Shown here: one piece after another, positions 46,322-58,445 of the stretch
Position numbering within the stretch: the first letter of the stretch is position 1
Layout of the letters: each line of letters opens with the position of its first letter
NCBI RefSeq assembly: GCF_025698545.1
Contig: NC_068576.1
Location: 12,966,028-13,030,027 of the forward strand
Reading direction: 5' to 3'
DNA: 64,000 nucleotides
Source of the DNA: Gossypium raimondii
Taxonomy: Eukaryota > Streptophyta > Magnoliopsida > Malvales > Malvaceae
Program-made: the position numbers and the translations under genes
Notes under the pieces: model-generated
Seen by the model: only the letters and a program-made list of their open reading frames with translations
Database searches by the model: none
Told to the model about the DNA's origin: nothing

Positions 46322-47780
46322 CTCACCGTACTTAAATTTTAAGATTAAAAAAACTCATTACTTATATAAAATATTCTTTAATAAACTTCGCTAATGCAAT
46401 CCATCATCGCATATTGTGTATAAAACAATTCATAATTCAATAAATTCAAAATAAAAATTTTAAATTATCTTTTTGGCACTACAAGTAAATAATAAAAATG
46501 AAGATTTAAATTTTAAATATATTTTAAAATTATTTTTTCAAATAAATAATAAATAAATAAACTTAAATTTAAATTTAAAATATATTTTAAAATTATTTTT
46601 TTGGTATCGGCTAGTACACCATATTCCGGCTAATATGGATGAAATCAATCAGTATGCACCAGTATAATGGATATCGATTAGAATTTACATCGGAACAGAA
46701 CATAAAGTTTATTTTTATGATTTACTACTAGAACATAGTGTTTCAGCTATATGGGCAATACCGGGACAATACCGGCCACTAGGGTTTCTATATTGGTTTG
46801 ATTCTTTAATCATGCGTTTATAATTATATTATATTGCATTTGTATTTATAAACTCTAAAAATACTAAAACAATATTATTGGATTTTAAACACTTTAATAA
46901 TATTTCATTATTATATTATTAATAAATAAAACATTTTAAAAATAAAATCACCAAATATAACAACAAAAAAATTTTAAAATAAGTATAATTTAATAAATTA
47001 AAAAAATAATTTTCCATTTCTGTTTTTTAAATTATATAAATTCCTTCATGATTTAATTTCAATCTCTTTAATAACTTTCTATTAAATAAACAAGATGTTG
47101 TTACACTTGAACTATCTAAATCGAGCAAGTGACTTATGAACAATACAACTAGATCCCTCGAAAGGACCCCACACAAAGATTCTTCTCCCGAGACAACAGT
47201 CAAACGTATCCAACTCATTAACTGTCACCTCAAACTCCTATCACAACGTCCCATCTGAAGTTGCACAGGGTGAATCATAGCAGCACCCTAACTAGACTTA
47301 AATTATCAGACCACTTGACCACTTCCCACTAATAATAGCTTGACAATAAGTACCAAGGGATAAGTTACTAAGAGTATATAAGATGCAAAAGGACCAAATG
47401 GCAAAAGGATCTCTCCTTCACCACTCACTCAAACTCTTTCTCCCTTTCTTCTCATTATTCTCATCTTTGGCCACCATATCATGCCCAACGGTTCTCCACC
47501 TTGTACAAAACAAGGTGAACTGTGCATCTCTACCACCTTCTCCGTTTTATCCTAATTACCGTCAACAATTGATATGGAGAGTGTGGACTCACTTTCGCCG
47601 TGATACCTCTCTGACTGCAAACCCAGAAACCACACCATTCTTACCAATCAAGTTAACCAAACCCAAAATATCAACTAGACCTAGCCAACCCAAAATTTTA
47701 ATTGGAACATACTACTACGAACTTTACAATCAATACGATCCACGATACATATACCATCTAGAGATATTATGAAACTTATC
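46322..47780. other. Intergenic DNA with old repeat debris
   Basis: AT-rich. Phrases such as GGTATCGGCTAGTACACC and GGACAATACCGGCC (46600-46790) look like an old dispersed repeat. A TATATAAG near 47377 and a 129-codon open stretch (47383-47772) show no domain. I assign no gene. Confidence 0.4.
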
Positions 47781-48754
47781 CCAACTACCTATTTCCAAAT
47801 CAAAGCTACACAACTCAAAACCAAAATTTAGTTCCTAACAGTTCTCTGAGTTACAAAAACAATTATGAAATATGCAAGAGTCTTTAGATAGTCCCAGGAA
47901 TCTCAACAGCAACAACTGGCTTATCAACGGCAGCAGGAGCTACTACAATACAGTATGAAAGAGCTGTTGAATGCTTAGCACTAGGAAAGAAGACAACACT
48001 GATGAGGAAGAAAGCTTCCTCCATTCGCCAAGAGCAGGATTACAACTTGAACTGTGAAGCCCTACGACATGGGGACGTAGCAAAAAACCTTGTAGAAAAT
48101 AGGGGAGCACCATAGAAAAGAGTCCTAGAATATGTTTATCAACGCGTTTCAACATGGGAGGCAGCATGGAAAAGTGGAGTAAAAATCCTTCGGTAAGAGT
48201 TATAAGAGCTATAAACTGCGTAGCTTGGTTATACTGAATAGATGCTAGATGCCAACACCCCTTTGGCGCCTCATATCACTAATAAATTGTATCCAACCAA
48301 TTTCAAGCTCCCAAAAGAAATGTCCAACGAGAGAAAGGACCCAATGGATCCACCTTTTACAATTTAAAAGCTACATGGAAATTTTAGGCCATCAGAAGAG
48401 TTGAAATGCAAGGTATTCCCGTTAACGTTCTGAAACAACACGAAGAATCGGTACAACTCTTTGTAAGTAGGGTCAATTACCAATTTTTAGGAGCTTTCTA
48501 AATTCTACATGGGTTACTCCTGGCCAACAAAACTGCGTTGAAATCAAAGTAGGGCCTGTTGGCAGTGAAGCATCAACTGGAGAGCCCCTTAGGGAGTTTA
48601 TTCGAAGGTTTAGTCAGGTAACCTTGGAGATAAAAGACCTCATTGATGATTGGGCCAAATCGGTATTCATTGCTGGCCCTGATCACCAATTCTTAAAATA
48701 TGCTTTAGCAGTCAACATGCGAGAGGAGTTGTTTCAGTTGTATGACATGACTGT
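47781..48754 (+). pseudogene. Old Ty3/gypsy gag remnant
   Basis: Translation in several frames gives FKLPKE...KDPMDPPF near 48300, ELKCKVFPLT near 48405, and then SLREFIRRFSQVTLEIKDL with DDWAKSVFIAG and KYALAVNM (48585-48745). This is the order of a Tat/Athila-type retrotransposon gag domain. Stops are frequent upstream of 48590. It is cut at 48755 by the second Ogre-like element, whose LTR supplies the last codons of the open stretch. The part before about 48240 is assigned only by adjacency. Confidence 0.6.
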
Positions 48755-51316
48755 TGTTGACACCATTTTTAGGATGAAAAATTGGGTCGACTTGGTTTTG
48801 AAAAATGGAACGGGAGTCGCCACCAATCCTTTTTATGAGGTGTGATTGGATCACCTCGAAAAGTAGTTGTTTTTAATAAAAGGGTTTGATTTTATTAAAA
48901 CAACAAGTTTGGTCCACGAAATTTAGAAAAACGGGTTCGGGAGTCGGTTACGCACGAAGAAGGATTAGCACCCTTGATACGCCCAAAATTGGTACCTAGT
49001 TGATTACTTAATGTCTTAGTGTCGAAAAACTGAAAACTTTAAAGAAATTTAAAAATATGATCCTTATATTAAAATGTTGAAAATTTTGGGAAAAGGGGCA
49101 CGTTCCACGTTAATCGAGAAAGAAAGCATCATATCCAGTAAGTTAGGACACAATGTCTCGAATTCCCGATACGCGAATGAATGCTAAAATTTTATTTATT
49201 TTAAAAGATATTTTCTTATCTCGGGTTTAGGAAAGGGATCATGCCCAGTAAGTTAGGACACGATCTTTTCTTAATTCTCGAGATCATTTAAAACTTGAGT
49301 TTGAAAAGATTCGTAGATTTAGATTTATTGTGAAAATCGAAACCCAGTAAGTTAGGGCCCGATTTTCTCGAATCCAAACACGAAATGCCATTTAAAAAAA
49401 TATTATATCGAGTAAAACAAAACACAAAATCATAGTGAAAGCAAATTACATTTTTATGCATGGCAAAATCTTAATGAAGACAAAAGCATAAAATGATATG
49501 AGCAATAGTAACAATAATAAATAAAAGTCAAACCTACGATCATAACAATGCATACAAACAAATAAATTAAAATATTTGTTCAAAGTAATAATGAAAATGA
49601 AATAAATAGTGAACACGAATAAAAATACAAAGAGATATATATATGTATATAAACATAAATTAAAATATGTGTGTATATGTATATGTATTTACTAAAATAA
49701 AATATGTATGTATAAAAGTATAAAATACAAATAATATATACATCATAGGCGCATTTATATCTATATAAACTTAAAAGAATATGTACACGCACATATAAGA
49801 AAATGTAAAAATTTAAAATGTATAAATATTATATAAGAATATAAAATATGAATGTGTGTATATCCTTACAAAAATAAAAAGTGTGCACATATATTAAACA
49901 TAAAGTGTAAAATATATAAGTATGTACATATATATATATATATAAAAAACAAGGTTTTGGAATGAGACATAAAATGTAGCAGAATAAAAAATAATAATAA
50001 ATAACATTAATCATAGCAATATTAAATGAAATACATAAAAAATGAGAAATACTAAAATGAATTTCAGAATGATATTTGGGGTCTTAAATTGCAAACACAT
50101 AAAATAAGATCGTAAGGGACGGAAATAAAGCGCGTTCAAAGTATGAGGGACTCGCGAGGAAATATATCCCAGTCCCAATACGCTGCGTTTTAACAGAAAG
50201 GCGGCATATGGTCTAAGGACCAAATCGAAATGGGAGCTAAACTCACAGGCCGAATTTATAAAGTAAATAAATAAGCAAAAGGACGAAATCGAAATAAATA
50301 AAAATACGGATGGATCAAAGGCGCAAATAGCCCATTTCATGTAAACGCGGATCCCCACAGAGCGGTCGGATCGCATGCGGTCATGGGGCCTCAAAGCAGC
50401 GCCGTTTAATGAAAACTTAACCCCCTCTTAACCTAGTGCATTCACCTCAAAAATAAGAAAAGAAAAGAATCCTTCTTCTCCTCATTTTGTTACTTAGACC
50501 TAGGCCATCATCGCGCCTCCATGGCTGGCCGGAGTTCTTGAGAACGGCCTCTCGGCCTCCTTCTGCAGGCGTCCCAAGGCTAAACCTTCTCGACCACGGG
50601 ACCAAAGAGGAAAAAGGTAAAACACCTCCTTTTCGCCCAACTCGGTGGATCGCCAAGGTGGGACTCGGCACCGATTCGTCGGCGGTCAGTATTTCCTTTT
50701 CTTTTCTCTTTTAAATTCCTTTTTATTATTAAAAAGGTATTGAAACAAGTAAATGAAAATAAAAATAAAATAAAAATAAAATAAAGAAGATGAAAACAAA
50801 TAGAAAAAGGATTGGAATCGGGCCTTTTCTTAGATTTTTAGATATGCTTTTGTCCGATTATTCCATTTTCTTTTCGTTTCTGTTTTTGCGTGTAAATGAT
50901 GAACATAGAAAGGAAATAAAAACAGATTAAAAGGAGCATGAATGGGTAAATCTCAACCTTTTTGATTTCTGTTTTCTTGTTCACCAGATAATCCAAAAAA
51001 AAAAACCTCCTCACTGAATTACATTTAGTTCGGCTTTTATAGCCAACTATGTTATTTTCTTTTTACTCTATTCTCTTGTTCTTTTCCCTGTTCTCTTCTA
51101 TCGTTTTGTCCGGTTTGCGTGTTTTGGGCAAGGTCAGCGGTGTTGGAAGGATAACCCGACCATTTTGTGCAAAATCGATGGCGTCTGTCATGCTTGAGCG
51201 TGAAGTACGCTGCGAGCAAGAGAGGACGTCTGGCGACCGAGGTCGTGGTTGAGGGTTGAACTAGGTTAGGGTTTTGACATTTTGGGCTAGGTTTGTAGTA
51301 GGCTGTTTGGGTTACA
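48755..51316 (-). repeat. 3' LTR of Ogre-like copy 2
   Basis: 2,562 bp, TGTTGACACC...GGGTTACA. Three CCCAGTAAGTTAGGAC-like motifs lie at 49134, 49244 and 49343, about 100-110 bases apart. An AT-rich centre with TATATA runs (49600-50000) is followed by a GC-richer inner part. Small open stretches here are not considered genes. Confidence 0.9.
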
Positions 51317-51330
51317 GCTGCCCCTCTTTG
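51317..51330 (-). other. Polypurine tract of Ogre-like copy 2
   Basis: The minus strand reads ACAAAGAGGGGCAGC immediately before the 3' LTR, the same as in copy 1 except near its outer end. Confidence 0.72.
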
Positions 51331-51439
51331 TTCGTTGTCGTGTAACGAGAACAGAGCAAAGACTAAGAAAGGCCCATTTTGCCCGATCTTACCAAATCTT
51401 GATTTCTTGGCACCTTTTTCCTTTAGGTAGCCTCATTCC

Positions 51440-52155
51440 AGTCCACTGTGTCTTGTCGCTTCGATCCACTCTACTATAACTTCGGATACGACTTGTAGCT
51501 TCAATCTACTCTGCTACGACTCCATGAGGTTGAGGTTTGTTTTTAGTCTGCTCTACCACTGCTTAGGGAGATAAGATTGGTGGCTTAAATCTGCTTCACT
51601 ACTGCTTAGGAAGATGAGATTTGCCGTCTTCGATCTGTTCCATTACTGCTTAGGGAGATAGGATCTAACATCTTTGACCTGCTCCACTACTGCTTAGGGA
51701 GATAGGACTGGTGGCTTAAATCTGCTTCACTACTGCTTAGGAAGATGAGATTCGCCGTCTTCAATATGCTCCACTACTGCTTAAGGAGATAAGATCTACC
51801 ATCTTTGACCTACTCCACTACTGCTTAGGGAGATAAGATCTGCCATCTTCGACCTGCTCCACTACTGCTTAGGGAGATAGGACTGGTGGCTTAAGTCTGC
51901 TTCACTATTGCTTAGGGAGATAGGATTCGCCGTCGTCGATCTGCTCCACTACTGCTTAGGGAGGTAAGATCTACCATCTTTGACCTGCTCCACTACTGCT
52001 TAGGGAGATAAGATCTGCCATCTTCGACCTGCTCCACTACTGCTTAGGGTGATAGGACTGGTGGCTTAAATCTGCTTCACTATTGCTTAGGAAGATAAGA
52101 TTCGCCATCTTCGATCTGCTCCACTACTGCTTAGGGAGATAAGACTGGTGATTTT
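51440..52155 (-). repeat. Minisatellite array in the 3' UTR, four-monomer higher-order repeat
   Basis: About 16 units of 42-45 bp with the core CTCCACTACTGCTTAGGGAG followed by ATAAGAT and a variable tail. Tails recur in the order CTGGTGGCTTAAAT, TTCGCCGTCTTC, CTACCATCTTTGAC, CTGCCATCTTCGAC. That gives a period of four units, about 173 bp, seen roughly three times between 51680 and 52150. The first few units (51440-51560) are degenerate. Core and period differ from those of copy 1. Confidence 0.9.
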
Positions 52156-53066
52156 GTTCTCTAGGGAATACGACCTGCAAAATCCATTTCATGGACCTGT
52201 TTATGCCTAGTGTTTAGGATGTCACGATTAGAATCACATGCTCCTGACTAGATGTGTATGAATGATATTTGCATGAATGTGGAGTGTCATGAGAATGATT
52301 CCTTTTTAAAGTTTGGGTTATCGTTGCTCGTTGTTCATCAAGGTTCTATCACTGATGCCTTCTTATTCAGCAAGTATCTTTGACAGAAGATTCAAAGAAA
52401 TAGTCTCAATTTAGACTATCCTTTTCTCAAATGTTTTCAACCCTCGAGTTTGGTCAGTTCTAAACAATAGTCCTGTTTCAGGTCCTCGTATTATTTAGAA
52501 ACTTGCAGAGTAATATGCAAAACTCCTGTTGCATGAGTATTGTCAGCCCAATAATCGTTACTTCAATGAAAATGTTTGAATAAGATTACCAAAATGGACA
52601 AGATGGAATATTGTTAAGAGCAAGGCTCTAAACAAATAAATCAATCAAGATAACAAATTTTGTTAAGATGAATAAGATGAAAAAGATTATCACAATGGGT
52701 AAAAATGGAAATTAATTGAGAGTAAAGCTCGAATGAGCAAATTAATCAAGATAGAGATTTTGCTAAGATACAAAAATGAATAAGATGAAAACAGTGCCCC
52801 AGATATCACAACGTGAGCTTCTAAAATCCTAAACTTTTTGAAGACCCTTTGAACTTAACATGTGTTTAGAAGTCCTAAAAGACTTCGTTGATGCCCCAAG
52901 CTGTAGTATCTCTCCTCTTATTAACTTGGAGATGACAAGATTACTGTATGCCTCATCTTGATCAAAAATTTGAACTGCCCATTCCTGGGTTTTCAATTCA
53001 ATACCCCTTTGGTCTCAAGGCGCCCTTTGCGGGTTTTCGCCTTGGCCTCTCCCCCCCTTTTTTTTT
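52156..53066 (-). other. Remaining 3' UTR of Ogre-like copy 2
   Basis: Non-coding. It contains an imperfect internal duplication around 52620-52760 (AGCAAGGCTCTAAACAAATAAATCAATCAAGATA-type phrases recur with changes). It ends at the integrase stop. Confidence 0.6.
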
Positions 53067-56000
53067 TTAGGCAAAATACCTCTTCATTGAATCCGAATTC
53101 ACAGGATTGGCCAAGCTTTTGCCATCCATTTCGGTTAAAATTAACGCTCCTCCAGAAAAAGCCTTTTTTACCACATAAGGTCCTTCCCAGTTTGGCATCC
53201 ACTTTCCTCTGAAGTCTTTGTGTATGGGAAGGATCTTCTTCAGTACCAAATCCCCTTCATAGAAGTTCCTAGGACAAACTTTCTTATTGTAAGCTCGTAT
53301 CATTCGTTTCTGGTACATTTGACCATGACGGATAGCTCTTAACCTCTTTTCTTCAATCAAGTTCATTTGATCGTATCGGATTGGACCCATTCGCTTCGTC
53401 TAACTTTAGTTCGACAAAACTTGGAGAGGGAATTTCGACCTCAATTGGTAGCATCGCCTATTCCATAAACCAAAGAGAATGGTGTTGCCCGGTAGAAGTC
53501 CTAACGGACGTTCGATAAGCATAGAGGCGAATGGTAACTTCGTGCCAATCTCTATAGGTCTCGATCATTTTCCCACAATCTTTTGATATTTTTATTGGTC
53601 GCCTCCACCGCTACCGTTCATCTTCGGACGATATGGCGATGAGTTGTTGTGCTTGATCTTGAATTGACTGCAAACCGCTGCTATCGTGCTATTGTTCAAG
53701 TTCAATGCATTGTCAGATATAATCCTTTCGGGCATTCCATATCGACATATGATTTCTTTCTTTAAAACTTATCGGTACGCCTTTGTGACGTTGGCGTAAG
53801 AAGTAGCCTCTACCCACTTAGTAAAGTAGTCAATCACTACAAAAATGAAACGATGTCCATTTGAAGCCTTTGGCGATATCGGCCCAATGACGTCTATGCC
53901 CCACATGGAGAAAGGCCATGGGGAAGTCATGACGTGAAGAGGTGAGGGAGGCACATGAATTTTGTCTCCGTAAATCTGGCATTTATGGCATTTCTTAGCA
54001 TATTTGATGCAGTCTCCTTCCATGGTAGACCAATAATATCCGAATCTCATGATTTGTCTAGCCATTGTGAAACCGTTAGCGTGTGTTCCACAAATACCAT
54101 CATGGACTTCTTCCAAGATCTGCTTGGCCTCCACAACGTCCACACATCTTAACAGCACCTGATCCTTTCCTCTTTTGTACAGGATCTCTCCATCTAAGAC
54201 GTAGTCATTAGCCAGCCTTCTCAGCGTTCTCTTGTCATTCTCAGTTGTTTGGCTCGGGTATTCGTGATTTTTCACATATCGTAGTATGTCCTGATACCAA
54301 GGGTTGTTGTCTTTTTCCTCTTCAACGTTACAACAGTGGGCTGGAGCATCATAAATGCTCATTTGGATAGGCTTTACATCCTCCTGTTTATTTGCTTTCA
54401 TCATGGAAGCCAATGTAGCCAAAGCATCGGCCATTTGATTCTCATCTCGCGGGAGATAACAGAAACTGATACCATCAAATTCCTCAATCAATTCGAGAAC
54501 CAGCTTTCGGTAACTGATCAATTTGGGATCTCTTGTCTCCCATTCGCCTTTGAGCTGATAGATTACTAGTGCGGAATCTCCATACACCTCTAGTACTTTG
54601 ATTTTACGCTCAATAGCTGCACGGATACCCATGATGCATGCTTCGTATTTTGCCATGTTATTTGTACAATCAAAGTCCAATTTGCTGGTGAATGGATAAT
54701 AATCTCCATTCGGAGATACCAAGACTGCCCCAATTCCGTTGCCTACGGTGTTTGAAACTCCGTCGAAGTTTAATTTCCAAACATCGCCTCTTTGGCTATC
54801 ATCTTCAATGGTTGCCACATACATCAGATCCTCATTTGGAAAATCAAAGCTCAAGGGCTCAAAATCTTCTAAAGCTCTACTAGCCAAAAAATCTGCTATT
54901 GCGCCCCCTTTTATAGCCTTTTGATTCACATAAACTATGTCAAATTCAGACAGTAAAATTTGCCATCGGGCCATCCTTCCATTTAGAGCAGTCGATTCCA
55001 TCATGTATTTCAGAGGGTCCAACTTTGAGATTAACCAAGTCGTATGGTATAACATGTATTGTCTCAATCTCCGCGTAGTCCAGACCAAGGCGCAGCATAA
55101 TTTTTCGATTGTCGAGTATCTCGTTTCACATTCAGTGAACTTCTTACTAAGATAGTAGATTGCTCTTTCTTTTCGTCCTGACTCATCATGTTGGCCGAGC
55201 ACACACCCCATGGAATTTTCAAATACTGTCAAGTATAGTATCAGTGGCTTGTTCGGGCATGGTGGCATTAATACTGGGGCGTTAGACAGGTAATGTTTAA
55301 CTTTTTCAAAAGTTTTCTGGCACTCCTCGTCCCATACACCTGGATTATGTTTCCTAAGAAGACGGAAGATGGGGTCACATTTCTCAGTTAACTGTGAAAT
55401 GAATCGAGCAATGTAATTTAGTCTTCCTAGAAAACCTCGAACTTCTTTCTGAGTACTCGGTGGAGGTAATTCTTGTATGGCTTTAACTTTGTCTAGGTCA
55501 ATTTCAATTCCCTTTTCGCTGACTAAGAATCCCAGCAGCTTTCCTGATCTAGCCCCGAAAGTACATTTGGCTGGGTTAAGTTTTAGCTGGAATTTTCTTA
55601 ACCTTAGGAACAATTTTCTCAACACTTGTACATGCTCTTTTTCAGTTCTAGACTTCGCAATCATATCGTTAACATAGACCTCGATCTCTTTGTGCATCAT
55701 GTCATGGAATAGGGTTACCATGGCTCTTTGATAAGTTGCCCCGGTATTTTTCAATCCGAATGGCATCACCTTGTAACAAAACGTCCCCCACATAGTTATG
55801 AATGTAGTCTTTTCCATGTCTTTAGGATGCATTTTTATCTGGTTGTATCCTGAGAAGCCGTCTATGAAGGAGAAAAGTGAGTATCCAGTCGTGTTGTCCA
55901 CCAAGGTATCGGTATGAGGCAGTGGGAAATTATCTTTTGGGCTGGCTTTGTTCAAGTCTCTGTAGTCCACACACATTCGAACCTTCCCATCTTTCTTAGG

Positions 56001-56500
56001 AACAGGGACTATATTGGCTACCCATTCGAATACTTGACCATTGTAAGAAACCAAAGATCAAACCGCTTTTAACTTCTTCCTTTATTTTTAGCAAGACATC
56101 GGGCCTCATCCTTCGAAGCTTTTGTTGAACTGGCTTACATTCTTCCTTTATAGGCAGTCGGTGTACCACGATATCAGTACTCAACCCCGGCATATCTTGA
56201 TAGGACCATGCGAAGACATATTTAAACTCTTGAAGTAACTCAACGAGGTTTTGCCTTGTTTCCTTAGTGATGCCAGTACCAATATTTACATTCCTTCCCT
56301 CTTCTAAGCTCACTACTTCTACTGATTCCTTATAGGGTAGGATTTGTTTTTCTTCTTCCTTCACCATTCTCAACAGATTTGGAGACAAAACGCTGTCTTG
56401 GTCATCTTCAAAATCCTGAGGATCATCTATACTCACGTCTTGTTCAAAAAGGGATCCTGAGTCAGTAACAGCGTCGCTCATCTCGTTGATATCTGAAGAC
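53067..56500 (-). pseudogene. Ogre-like copy 2: RT, dual RNase H, integrase
   Basis: A 761-codon uninterrupted frame (56054-53769) carries RT (VPKKDGKVRMCVDYRD; YVNDMIAKS, with N where copy 1 has the first catalytic D), an RNase H remnant, the archaeal-type RNase H (LNFDGVSNTVGNGIGAVLV, NNMAKYEACIMG) and the integrase zinc finger and early core (MWGIDVIGPISPKA). The RT start (56500-56050) is open in a second frame, joined by indels near 56040. Between 53390 and 53770 the rest of the integrase core is broken by many one- to two-base losses. The C-terminal domain is readable again at 53390-53067 (WMPNWEGPYVVKK). The YVND change would by itself disable the RT. Confidence 0.88.
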
Positions 56501-56716
56501 CTGTTATTGGGACGAAAAGAGGCCCAAATAAAAGAATCTAAGAATACTTGTATGCACAGTATGATTATAAAAATGGAATGAAAAAGAATGAAAGAATATT
56601 TGCTCAAGGTGAGACTGAATGATAAGTTTTCATTGAAATTAGATTTTGGACATGTGCCTTTTACAAAAGATTCTTGTTACCCCCAGGCTTAGGGCAACAA
56701 GTGTTCTGAACATTAC
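56501..56716 (-). other. Candidate 216-nt intron between protease and RT (copy 2)
   Basis: The donor is CAGA|GTAATGTTCAG (first intron base 56716) and the acceptor is AATAACAG|GTCTTC (last intron base 56501). Splicing joins ...TNSE in phase to SSDINEMSDAVTDSG. Without splicing the protease frame ends at the TAA inside the donor (GAGTAATG). Position, length and both splice sites match copy 1. Confidence 0.78.
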
Positions 56717-58405
56717 TCTGAATTAGTTCTAAATGTTACAGGGATCTCTTCTGCAGATCCGCTTATTCGAACGCTACGGTTCGTAAGGGCGAATACCCGA
56801 TAAATTCTTTTCCACCCTTTCTTCCGCGGATATGGCATTGATGTCCAACCTTCCAATCCTTCCTTCTGTAACCTCATCCTTCTCCTCAGGGTAAACAATT
56901 CCCCCCGAAACAAAAGTCTTAGATATATGGGGAAAGGTTATCGGTCCCCATTTGGCTTCTATCCCGCTCAAATGTGTCCTTCTCTTTTCTTGCTTTTTCT
57001 CCATCTCCTTCCTCCTTTCCCTCGCATTAGGCTTATATCCCAAACCATAATGGTCCTGTTTGTTAACCAGGATCGGTACTTCGACCCGTCCCTGGAGGTA
57101 TTTTCCAAGTCCTTTTCCAAGCAACGCTCCCTTTCCCATTGTTAGCTGTAAGCTCATTGACGTAGCTTTGGATATCTTAGGCTCTGGGATTTTGCTTCTC
57201 TCGATGACAAACGTGGCATTTACGAATTCCAATGATCAGAATGAACATTCTATCGCTTCACTATCAGTCTCTATATATGGCATATCATCGGTAACTGACG
57301 CAATGATGTCTTCTTCTGCACCTATAGTCACCAATCGACCCTCTACTACTAACTTCACCTTTTGGTGAAGTGACGATGGTACGGCTCCTACGGAATGGAT
57401 CCAAGGCCTCCCCAATAGGCAATTGTAAGATGGTTTGATGTCCATTACCAAAAAGTCCACCTCGTATGTACTTGGACCGATCAATAGAGGTATCTCGATT
57501 CTTCCCATCACTCTTTTCTCAGTGCCATCAAATGCTCTCACTATATTTTGGCATGATTTCATGTGAGAAATATCCACAGGTAGCCTATTTAATGTGGATA
57601 GGGGTAAAACATTTAGTGCCGATCCGTTGTCAACGAGTATCCCCGGTAGTGTACACCCATTGCAACGGGCAGTGATATGCAAGGCCTTGGTAGATCCCAT
57701 ACCACCTGGCGGAATCTCATCATTGTTGAAAAAGATAAAGTTGTCGGCGTTTATGTTATTAACCAGGCGGTCCAGCTTGCTCACAGAGATATCGTTAGCA
57801 ACATAAGTCTCATTTAGCACTTTTATCAACGCATTACGATGTGACTCCGAACTTAGAAGTAACTCGAGCACTGAGATACGAGCCGGTTGCTTACGCAATT
57901 GCTCCACCACGCTGTACTCACTGTGCTTCAAGAATTTTAAGAATTCTCTAGCCTCATTCTTAGTCACGGGTTCGTTAACCTGTGACCCAATTCTGGCCGT
58001 CTTTGCTTTGTCTTGTTCAACTGCCACAGCTTTTCCTTTCATAGACTCCTCTTTTGTATTTGCCGGGTCGTAGTGTTTTCCATTGCGTGTATAGAAACCT
58101 ACATCGCTACACTCCTTTGAAGCATTTATCAGGTTCTCTTCTCCCGGGATCATCACATTGCAATTATAATTCCAAGGAACCTTTTTGATATCCTGGTAAT
58201 GAAAGGCTACAGGTTTTTGGATTATGACCTTTGGCGCTAGTTGTATTCCTGATCCCGTATTTCTTGGTCTTGAAATAATCACCACCGGGTGATTTTGAGC
58301 TTTTCTCGCGGGTCCTTCCTCCGAGGCATAGACCTCTCCCTTTTCTAGTCCTTTGATCTCTTCATAAAATTCTAGCTCTTTATTGTCCATCATATTCTGT
58401 ACCAT
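56717..58405 (-). pseudogene. Ogre-like copy 2: protease region and linker
   Basis: The open stretch 58405-57236 contains LVDNGSALNVLP, the aspartic protease signature (DNGS form), and DIKPSYNCLLGRPW. The next block 57232-56774 carries GKGALLGKGLGKYLQG, a G-patch-like glycine-rich motif, and basic repeats. It then runs, after a frame change near 56780, into AEEIPVTFRTNSE before the intron donor. The TGA ending the first block (57236) is one of few stops here. Confidence 0.82.
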
Positions 58406-58445
58406 GACCCTGAATTCAGTACAGTTTTGAATGTCATGGCCCTCT

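Noticed and set aside
47027..47218. 63-codon minus-strand open stretch MSWIRLTVVSGEES
   Set aside because: It could be part of an old LTR, but no second LTR, TG/CA ends or target duplication could be identified.
47383..47772. 129-codon open stretch starting MQKDQMAKGS
   Set aside because: No domain or codon signal is recognisable and it lies in repeat debris. The hydrophobic start looks like a signal peptide but could be chance.
50487..50714. 75-codon open stretch, Arg/Pro-rich
   Set aside because: Located in the GC-rich part of the copy 2 LTR, with no homology recognised.
51440..52155. Second CRISPR-like array
   Set aside because: Same reasoning: tandem minisatellite with a higher-order period, inside an Ogre-like element.
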